Under the pieces are notes generated by a model. That model made no database searches. It saw only the letters and a list, made by a program, of their open reading frames with translations, and had not been told where the DNA came from. The position numbers and the translations under genes were made by a program. From Oceanospirillaceae bacterium (GTDB taxonomy: Bacteria; Pseudomonadota; Gammaproteobacteria; Pseudomonadales; Balneatricaceae), in the NCBI GenBank assembly GCA_013215375.1, contig JABSRB010000011.1:124001-188000 (forward strand): 64,000 bases of DNA, written 5' to 3'. Positions 18,025 to 24,686 of the stretch are shown here, piece by piece. Each line of letters starts with the position of its first letter. The first letter of the stretch is position 1.

Positions 18025-18981
18025 ATGAATATTAAAAATCCGCTCATAGAGTGTCGAGCTGATCCACAGGCGTTTTTACACAGCGATGGCTACTATTACT
18101 TTACCGCTTCAGTTCCTGAATATGACCGCATTGAAATTCGCCGATCTCAGTCTATCCAAGGTTTAGCACAACCTGAGCGTGTGACAACCGTTTGGCATAA
18201 ACCCGATAGCGGCCCCTATAGCGAATTAATCTGGGCACCTGAAATACATTTTGTAGACGGCAAATGGGTGATCTATTTTGCAGCGGCACCCAATCGCGAG
18301 ATTAAAGATGGCGCCTTTCAACACCGTATGTACGCACTCACTTGTAGCGCAAGTAACCCTATGGAATCACCTTGGCAGTTTTCAGGCCAAATTGATTCGG
18401 GCATAGATAGCTTTTGCCTAGATGCCACCGTTTTTAAACACAACCGTATCTGGTATTACCTCTGGGCACAAAAAAGCCCTACTGAAGCCGGTAATTCTTG
18501 TTTGTATATCGCATCAATGAGCGACTGCGTCACACTGTCATCAGCGCCGATAATGATCTCGAAACCAGAATTTGACTGGGAGACACAAGGCTTTCTGGTG
18601 AATGAAGGACCGGCGGTCATCAAACATAACGGCAAAATTTTTGTCTCCTATTCGGCCAGTGCCACCGATGAGCGCTACTGCATGGGACTCTTATCCATCG
18701 ATACCAAAGCAGATCTACTCGATGCTAAGCAATGGCAGAAGTCACCAAGCTCGGTCTTTAGCAGTGATAGCGAACAACAAGTATTTGGTCCAGGTCATAA
18801 CAGTTTCACCACCAGCATTGATGGCAGTACCGACTATATTATTTATCACGCGCGCAATTACACAGGCATCCAAGGCGATCCACTGTGGGATCCAAACCGC
18901 CACACTTGCGTACAAAAGCTTAACTGGGACGATCAGGGCATGCCAATTTTCGGTTCTCCACTGGCTAGCTTTAAAGCATAA
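18025..18981 (+). CDS. GH43 exo-alpha-1,5-L-arabinofuranosidase-like glycosidase
   Basis: A 318-residue single-domain five-bladed beta-propeller glycosidase of family GH43. The catalytic triad is visible: base Asp13 in RADP, pKa-modulating Asp133 in CLDATVF, and acid Glu194 in VNEGPAV. The N-terminal 'NPLIECRADPQ...DGYYYFTASVPEYDRIEIRRS' block and 'WAPEIHFVDGKWVIYFAA' are characteristic of the group that includes exo-1,5-alpha-L-arabinofuranosidases. No signal peptide is present, so it acts in the cytoplasm on imported oligosaccharides. This fits its position between the LacI regulator and the transport ATPase. Free arabinose is the expected product; no arabinose-catabolic genes are in the window. 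Subfamily assignment is from memory of motifs and should be treated as probable. Confidence 0.85.
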   Translation: MNIKNPLIECRADPQAFLHSDGYYYFTASVPEYDRIEIRRSQSIQGLAQPERVTTVWHKPDSGPYSELIWAPEIHFVDGKWVIYFAAAPNREIKDGAFQHRMYALTCSASNPMESPWQFSGQIDSGIDSFCLDATVFKHNRIWYYLWAQKSPTEAGNSCLYIASMSDCVTLSSAPIMISKPEFDWETQGFLVNEGPAVIKHNGKIFVSYSASATDERYCMGLLSIDTKADLLDAKQWQKSPSSVFSSDSEQQVFGPGHNSFTTSIDGSTDYIIYHARNYTGIQGDPLWDPNRHTCVQKLNWDDQGMPIFGSPLASFKA

Positions 18982-19074
18982 AGAGGACATCATTTAAGTC
19001 TGATTGCAGCTATCTCTAGCTAATTGCCCATAGAGCATCATTAACATTCATCCATAAAAATAATAGGAGCTCCA

Positions 19075-20136
19075 ATGTCAGGCGTGTTGCTAAAAAATAT
19101 AACTAAAAAATACGATAATCTGCAGGTCATACACGGCGTTGATCTAGAAATTAAACAAGGTGAGTTTTGTGTCTTTGTCGGTCCCTCCGGTTGTGGTAAA
19201 TCAACCTTATTACGCATGATTGCCGGCTTAGAAGAAACCACCAGCGGCAGCATGTACATTGGTGAACGTGAGGTAACCACCACCGCTCCCGCTGAGCGTG
19301 GGATCTCCATGGTCTTTCAAACCTACGCGCTATATCCACATATGAGCGTTGAGCAGAACATGGGCTTTGGTTTAAAAATGAACAAGGTAGGTAAAGCGGA
19401 AATTAAACGTAAAGTCAGTGAAGCGTCAAAAATTCTCAAACTCGATGATTATCTACAGCGAAAACCCAAAGCGCTATCCGGTGGCCAACGACAGCGCGTC
19501 GCCATCGGTAGGGCGATAGTACGCGGCCCAGAAGTATTTTTGTTTGATGAGCCCCTGTCCAATTTAGATGCGGAATTAAGGGTAGAGATGCGCGTAGAGA
19601 TCTCACGTCTTCACCATGAAATTGGCGCTACCATGATCTACGTTACACACGATCAAGTAGAAGCCATGACCCTCGCGGATAAAATAGTGGTACTACGCGA
19701 GGGGAGAATAGAGCAAGTGGGTGCCCCTCTTGAGCTCTATAATAATCCTGACAACAAATTTGTAGCGGGGTTTATCGGCTCCCCAGGCATGAACTTTCTA
19801 GCAGGCTATGTTGAAAACGGTGCTGTTTGTATTCCTGCGCTCAATGATAAAGTGATTGTACCAGTCGTTGATTTACCAGCAGGCACCAGCAAAGTGCTGC
19901 TGGGGATAAGACCGCAAGACCTGCAAATTCATCCCAATACAGGTTCGTTAAAAGTTGATGTTACTGAAGAGTTAGGTGGGCTCTCTTATATATACCTAAA
20001 AACCCCAACTGGTGAGCGCATCGTTGCAGAGCATCGTGATAAAAATCGAATGACACATGGCACTAATGTGCAAGTGAGCTTTGATAACAATAAAGTCATG
20101 TTATTTGATGATGAAACACAGCAGCGAATTCGCTAG
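19075..20136 (+). CDS. ABC sugar transporter ATPase, MalK/UgpC/MsmK type
   Basis: A 353-residue ATPase with Walker A GPSGCGKST (about residues 38-46), signature LSGGQRQR, Walker B 'VFLFDEPLSNLD', and the H-loop 'YVTHDQVEAMTLAD'. It carries the C-terminal TOBE/MalK regulatory domain that distinguishes CUT1 sugar importers. GGAG lies six bases before the ATG. It completes the importer whose permeases and binding protein lie upstream. The downstream intergenic region begins a ~710-bp gap without genes. Confidence 0.95.
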   Translation: MSGVLLKNITKKYDNLQVIHGVDLEIKQGEFCVFVGPSGCGKSTLLRMIAGLEETTSGSMYIGEREVTTTAPAERGISMVFQTYALYPHMSVEQNMGFGLKMNKVGKAEIKRKVSEASKILKLDDYLQRKPKALSGGQRQRVAIGRAIVRGPEVFLFDEPLSNLDAELRVEMRVEISRLHHEIGATMIYVTHDQVEAMTLADKIVVLREGRIEQVGAPLELYNNPDNKFVAGFIGSPGMNFLAGYVENGAVCIPALNDKVIVPVVDLPAGTSKVLLGIRPQDLQIHPNTGSLKVDVTEELGGLSYIYLKTPTGERIVAEHRDKNRMTHGTNVQVSFDNNKVMLFDDETQQRIR

Positions 20137-20848
20137 TGCCTTTTACCTATTAAAAAGACCTATTAATAAGTAGATACCCTGGGCCTGCTAGCAATGAGAG
20201 CAATTTCCTTAAGTTGACTAACAACTTTTCTGGTTGCATTTAACACTTAAAATGCTGGCCCTTATTCTTTCAATATATTCCTTAACAACATCTAGTCACG
20301 CTAGCAATAAAGTGGCCCCTGTGGCGTTAGCCAGCATTGAGCGATAATGTACTGACAGTCAGCTCATGAGTGCACTGTCACTTGTTAATGTACTGCTATT
20401 GCCGAACGCTACCCTTTGCTAACGCCACAACAAGCATTGGAATTATTCGTATTTTCCCCCATTGAATAGCGCACTATCCAAAATCGTTGCCAATAAAACG
20501 CCCGCTAAATGACTATTACACGCTTAGCAACAAATACTTATTTGCATATAACTTTCAATAGGTTATCTATTATTTATTCATTTATCATAAAAATAATTAG
20601 CGGTTATTCATGTCCTTATTTGATCCATATTGTAGCGAAGAGACACGAGAGCGGCGCAATATGACAGAGCTACATCTATCATTAATACTTAGTACACTGA
20701 GAATATGATTGAATAATAGATAAAATAAGTAACGTATTAAACAACCAATTCAGATTCCATTTGAGATATATCCGCCAGAATCACCTCAAATCATTAGCCA
20801 TTTTATGCTATTAATAAATATATATAATGAGAGTCCACGATATTTTAT
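20137..20848. other. Gene-free 710-bp gap with nested inverted repeats
   Basis: No coding frame is supported. The middle holds the nested repeat described separately at 20321-20428. The last ~250 bases are very AT-rich and presumably carry the promoter of the downstream binding-protein gene. Confidence 0.5.
20321..20428. repeat. Nested inverted repeat, possible structured RNA or binding region
   Basis: GTGGCGTTAGC (20321-20331) and GCTAACGCCAC (20418-20428) are perfect 11-bp inverted arms ~86 bases apart. Inside, TGACAGT and ACTGTCA (20353-20380) form a second inverted repeat around the palindrome CTCATGAG. The decamer TAATGTACTG occurs directly repeated on either side (20345-20354 and 20386-20395). 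The arrangement is symmetric and too ordered to be random, but I cannot assign it to a known family. Confidence 0.6.
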
Positions 20849-22909
20849 ATGATATTAAATAAGCTGCTACCATTATTTATAGGATTATCGCTGCTGTTAG
20901 CAGGGGTATATTGTCAGGCGGCCCCGCAAAAAAAGGTAACTTTAGCGACAGTAGAATTTGCGCCTTATATTGGTGAACAACTGCCTAACTATGGTTACGT
21001 TCATGAGTTAGTGACTGCTGTTTATAAACGCATAGGATATGACGTTCAGATTAAATTTTACCCGTTAGCCAGGGCAAAACATTTAGCATCACGTGGCGTT
21101 GTAGATGGTTATATGCCTGGTCATATTGAAGAGAAACAACAACACAATTTCACTTTATCTGCCCCTTTTCCCGGCGATCATATTGTATTTTTGAAAAAGA
21201 AAAAATTAGTCATACCCAATATTTCAGCCTATGCAAAAGACACCCGTGCGCTTCTTCGATCTTTATCAATTTATCAGTTTGGGGTAGTAAGAGGCACTTT
21301 AATTTCTCCAATATTTGACCAAGCTCAGTATTTGAAAAAACAATACGTTACTAATAACTTGCAAAATTTGGATAAACTACATAAAAACCGTATCGATTTT
21401 GTGATTGGCGATAAATATTCCCTGGCAGATACTATGATCGCTAAGCGACCGCACTTAATCGGCACGTTAGAATTTCTGTCCGCACCGTTTTTTAGTCACC
21501 CATTCCATATTGCATTCTCAACAAAAACTGAAAATTATAAACAGCTCAAAGAGGACTTTAATTTAGGATTACAGTTGTTTATTGCTGATGGTAGTTTAGA
21601 CAAACTATTAGAAAAGCATGGTTTATTCCCCACAAAAGACAACTCGACAAACCCGATAATACTGACCATTGGCACTGTCAATAATAAAGACATGTTAATC
21701 ATGCAAGAACTCGCTAGTGAGTTTGAGAAGAGTCATCCACAAATTAAACTTCAATGGCGTACTTTAACTGAAACCACACTGCGAAAGCGTTTGTTAAGCG
21801 ATTTTGCTATCTCTGACGGCCAATTTGACATCATGACCATAGGCTCTTATGAGACTCCTCTTTGGGCGCAGCGCGGGTGGCTTACACCCTTGGAAAACTT
21901 ACCCGAGCAATATGATAAGAACGATTTACTGACCACCGTTCGCAATGCACTTTCCTATCATCACCAACTGTATGCGCTGCCCTTTTATGCAGAAAGTTCT
22001 ATGCTGTTTTATCGCAAAGACCTATTTGATAGGCACAATTTATCGATGCCTGTGCAGCCAACCTATGAAGACATTATCAGGTTTTCTGCCATTATCCACG
22101 CTCCCGATAAAGGCCTTTACGGTATTTGCATTCGAGGTAAAGCCGGATGGGGAGAAAACATCGCGGTTTTAACCTCAATTATTGAAGCATATGCTGGGCG
22201 CTGGTTCAGCCCAAAATGGCAGCCAATGATGGATCGCTCACCCTGGCAACAAGCGTTAGCCACTTACATCAAACTCATTACAAGATATGGCCCGCCCAAC
22301 GCACATTTAAATGGTTTTAATGAAAATCTAGCACTATTCTCAAAGGGCCACTGTGGCATTTGGATAGATGCTACCGTTGCCGCCGGTTTATTATTTGATG
22401 CTAAGCAGTCAAAAGTATACGATAAAATAGCGTATACCTCGGCTCCCATCGCTAAAACGGCAGAGGGGTCGCATTGGTTATGGGCATGGGCCCTAGCGAT
22501 CCCCAGCTCATCAAAACATAAAAAAGAAGCGCTACAATTCATCACATGGGCAACTTCAAAAAGTTATATCGAAAAAGTTGCGAAAACAAAAGGCTGGATA
22601 GCAGTACCTCCTGGCACTCGAAAATCGACCTATAAACACCATGACTATTTAAATGCCGCCCCTTTCGCGCAGTTTGTCATCGATAGTATACGTAGTGGGA
22701 AACCACTAGGGTCGATCGAAAAAACTGCCCTTTATGGTCAAAAATTATACGAGAGCATCCCGCAGTTTCAATCGATAGGTGATTACGTAGGCGCGTTATT
22801 GGTCAAAGTTATTCAAGGAAAAATAAGCGAGCAGCAAGCACTAAAGATGTCACAGCGCTTCGCTGAAAAAATAATGGAAAGTTCCGGACATTATAAAAAA
22901 GAGCAATAA
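20849..22909 (+). CDS. Fused double substrate-binding protein (SBP family 3 + family 1)
   Basis: A 686-residue secreted protein with a signal peptide (hydrophobic residues about 6-24, cleavage after YCQAA). Residues ~28-265 resemble an SBP_bac_3 amino-acid/polar-compound binding domain ('VTLATVEFAPYIGEQLPNYGYVHELVTAVYKRIGYDVQIKFYPLARAKHLA'). Residues ~275-686 form a complete family 1 sugar/polyol-type binding protein. In the second part, 'ALPFYAESSMLFYRKDLFDRHNLSMPVQPTYEDIIRF' and 'GICIRGKAGWGENIA' recall sorbitol/mannitol-binding proteins. The frame is continuous with no internal stop or start needed. No permease or ATPase adjoins it, so the protein may be a periplasmic sensor partner rather than a transporter component. 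The start ATG has no good ribosome site. Fusion architecture is seen directly; the role is unknown. Confidence 0.8.
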   Translation: MILNKLLPLFIGLSLLLAGVYCQAAPQKKVTLATVEFAPYIGEQLPNYGYVHELVTAVYKRIGYDVQIKFYPLARAKHLASRGVVDGYMPGHIEEKQQHNFTLSAPFPGDHIVFLKKKKLVIPNISAYAKDTRALLRSLSIYQFGVVRGTLISPIFDQAQYLKKQYVTNNLQNLDKLHKNRIDFVIGDKYSLADTMIAKRPHLIGTLEFLSAPFFSHPFHIAFSTKTENYKQLKEDFNLGLQLFIADGSLDKLLEKHGLFPTKDNSTNPIILTIGTVNNKDMLIMQELASEFEKSHPQIKLQWRTLTETTLRKRLLSDFAISDGQFDIMTIGSYETPLWAQRGWLTPLENLPEQYDKNDLLTTVRNALSYHHQLYALPFYAESSMLFYRKDLFDRHNLSMPVQPTYEDIIRFSAIIHAPDKGLYGICIRGKAGWGENIAVLTSIIEAYAGRWFSPKWQPMMDRSPWQQALATYIKLITRYGPPNAHLNGFNENLALFSKGHCGIWIDATVAAGLLFDAKQSKVYDKIAYTSAPIAKTAEGSHWLWAWALAIPSSSKHKKEALQFITWATSKSYIEKVAKTKGWIAVPPGTRKSTYKHHDYLNAAPFAQFVIDSIRSGKPLGSIEKTALYGQKLYESIPQFQSIGDYVGALLVKVIQGKISEQQALKMSQRFAEKIMESSGHYKKEQ

Positions 22910-23259
22910 TGTATCTGCTAATAATTTTAGAATTCACCGCCATTAAAGATCACGCAGTAATCAAATTTGAAGGCTCATAGAAAACATTCAGAGGCCTATT
23001 GAACGAAGCTTTTACTTTTTTCGGCTCCCCCCACCTATAGACTTCCCCGTGATATTGCGGCACTATCTATCCATAAGTCAGGATGTTGGTTTTAACCCAA
23101 CAGCTGCATCCCTTCGTATAACCCTAATGATATGGATTGGGGGTTTCTACCAGGAACCAATAATTCCTGATTACGAAGAGTTTAACGCCTCCGGCGTTTT
23201 TCTCTTTGTATCGTCAAAATTTTGTGATTAGAAAAGCGCTCAAGTAAATTAATTTGATA

Positions 23260-23399
23260 GAGACCTCGGCATAACGTATACGAGCGATGGTAAGACAAGG
23301 CGAAAAGCGACGAAATAGCGGAGCTTACTGGTGTAAGTGAGCATGCTGAGTCGATTTTTAACACCGTATTATCGAGCGTAGTAGTTATGCAGTAGTCTC
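23260..23399. repeat. Full palindromic MITE-like element (family A)
   Basis: A ~140-bp element whose ends are inverted copies: GAGACCTCGGCATAAC at the left and the reverse complement of GAGACTACTGCATAAC at the right (13 of 16 match). The middle has 'ACAAGGCGAAAAGCGACGAA' and a small hairpin CTTAC-TGGT-GTAAG. Its right half recurs at 6055-6129 and its left half at 8855-8916. It encodes nothing. It ends 13 bases before the adenine deaminase ATG, so it contributes that gene's leader and possibly promoter. The rest of the 22910-23412 gap has no gene. Confidence 0.75.
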
Positions 23400-23412
23400 A
23401 GAGATTTTGTCT

Positions 23413-24420
23413 ATGAAAAATTTTATTAGCTTGTTACCAAAAGTCGAACTGCACCTTCATATCGAGGGCACGTTAGAGCCAGAACTGATGCTGCAACTTG
23501 CGCAGCGCAACAACATTGATATCCCGTTTAACAGTATAGAAGAAGTCAAAAACGCCTATAATTTTAGTAATCTACAGTCGTTTTTAGATATTTATTATCA
23601 GGGAGCGAATGTCCTTATCCACCAGCAAGACTTCTTTGATTTAACTTGGGCGTATCTACTGCGCTGTAAGCAGGACAATGTCTTGCACACCGAGATATTT
23701 TTTGACCCGCAGACCCATACTGCCCGCGGCATCTCTTTTGACACTGTGATCAATGGAATTCACCGCGCGCTTGAACAAGCCAAAGTAGAGCTGGGGATTA
23801 GCAGCCAACTAATCATGTGCTTTTTACGCCATTTGGATGAGCAATCAGCCTTTGAAACCTTAGCTCAAGCACAGCCGCACCAAGATAAAATCATTGCTGT
23901 GGGCTTAGATTCAAGTGAGTTAGGCAACCCCGCAGGCAAGTTTGAACGAGTCTTTAAACAAGCTATCAGCCAAGGATTTTTAACGGTAGCACACGCCGGA
24001 GAAGAAGGGCCTGCTAGCAGCATTCATGAGGCACTGGAGTTACTGCAGATATCACGTATCGATCATGGGGTACGCTGTGTTGATGACCCAGAGCTAGTAG
24101 AGCAATTAATCAAAGCCCGCACACCCCTTACTGTTTGCCCGCTATCGAACCTTAAACTCAAAGTTTTTGCCCAGATGGAGCAGCACAACATTGTTGAACT
24201 ATTGCGCAAAGGATTATGTGTCACCATTAACTCTGATGATCCCTCCTACTTCGGTGGCTACATGACCGACAACTTCTTAGCGGTGACTAACGCCCACGAA
24301 GTCAGCAAAGCAGAGGCGGCACAATTCACTTTTAACGCCATTGAAGCAAGCTTCATTTCTGACAGCGAAAAAGAGCGATTGAACACTGCAACCCAAAATT
24401 ACTTGCAGCTGCATCAGTGA
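23413..24420 (+). CDS. Adenine deaminase (adenosine deaminase superfamily, type 2)
   Basis: A 335-residue zinc amidohydrolase. The metal-binding HxH is at residues 14-16 (ELHLHIEG), and a HAGEEGP block near residue 195 carries the catalytic Glu and a zinc His. 'RIDHGVRCVDDPELV' and 'TVCPLSNLKLKVF' follow, and the 'TINSDDPSYFGGYMTDN' block near 272 supplies the last zinc Asp. The INSDDPxYFGGY form, instead of the LNTDDP of true adenosine deaminases, is typical of the bacterial and fungal adenine deaminase group, so adenine to hypoxanthine is the expected reaction (purine salvage). The ATG is used rather than a TTG two codons earlier. A MITE-like element abuts the 5' end and a heptamer repeat abuts the stop codon. 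Confidence 0.88.
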   Translation: MKNFISLLPKVELHLHIEGTLEPELMLQLAQRNNIDIPFNSIEEVKNAYNFSNLQSFLDIYYQGANVLIHQQDFFDLTWAYLLRCKQDNVLHTEIFFDPQTHTARGISFDTVINGIHRALEQAKVELGISSQLIMCFLRHLDEQSAFETLAQAQPHQDKIIAVGLDSSELGNPAGKFERVFKQAISQGFLTVAHAGEEGPASSIHEALELLQISRIDHGVRCVDDPELVEQLIKARTPLTVCPLSNLKLKVFAQMEQHNIVELLRKGLCVTINSDDPSYFGGYMTDNFLAVTNAHEVSKAEAAQFTFNAIEASFISDSEKERLNTATQNYLQLHQ

Positions 24421-24423
24421 TTT

Positions 24424-24484
24424 TTAGTCGTTAGTCGTTAGTCGTTAGTCGTTAGTCGTTAGTCGTTAGTCGTTAGTCGTTAGT
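24424..24484 (+). repeat. Heptanucleotide tandem repeat TTAGTCG (8+ copies)
   Basis: Eight exact consecutive copies of TTAGTCG plus a partial ninth begin four bases after the adenine deaminase stop codon. Each unit holds TAG, and a 7-base period places it in all three frames of the preceding gene. Confidence 0.97.
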
Positions 24485-24550
24485 AACAGATTAATTTTTA
24501 ACACCAACCCTGACAACATATTTACTTAGCGATTGGCTTTCGATTGTCCT

Positions 24551-24664
24551 TTCTTAAATCTTTCCTCCGTGTTCTCGGTGCCCTCTGTGGTGAAAAAAAT
24601 CTTTAAAAGATTATCTACCACCGAGGGCACAGAGGCGCTTCGCTACACAGAGAAAGCCTGAGGT
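24551..24664. repeat. Hairpin repeat (family B), copy 1
   Basis: An imperfect palindrome of ~115 bp: GTGCCCTCTGTGGT on the left pairs with ACCACCGAGGGCAC on the right, around an AATCTTTAAAAGATT centre, followed by the constant tail 'CGCTTCGCTACACAGAGAAA'. Three further copies occur at 27775, 42678 and 44665. Heptamer repeats adjoin it on the right. Confidence 0.85.
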
Positions 24665-24665
24665 A

Positions 24666-24686
24666 TTTTAGCTTTTAGCTTTTAGC
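24666..24686 (-). repeat. Heptanucleotide tandem repeat TTTTAGC (3 copies) overlapping a stop codon
   Basis: Three copies of TTTTAGC. On the minus strand they read AGCTAAA and encode the last residues (KLKAKS) and the TAA stop of the chemoreceptor gene. The repeat therefore forms the 3' end of the coding sequence. Confidence 0.9.

Noticed and set aside
20321-20428. attC site suggested by GTTAGC and GCTAAC arms
   Set aside because: The box order is inverted relative to attC (GTT box first, AAC box last on both strands), no cassette genes adjoin, and the inner structure does not match.
24421-24486. CRISPR array or phase-variable coding repeat
   Set aside because: The repeat unit is seven bases with no spacers, so it is not a CRISPR; it begins after the stop codon, so it does not switch that gene.
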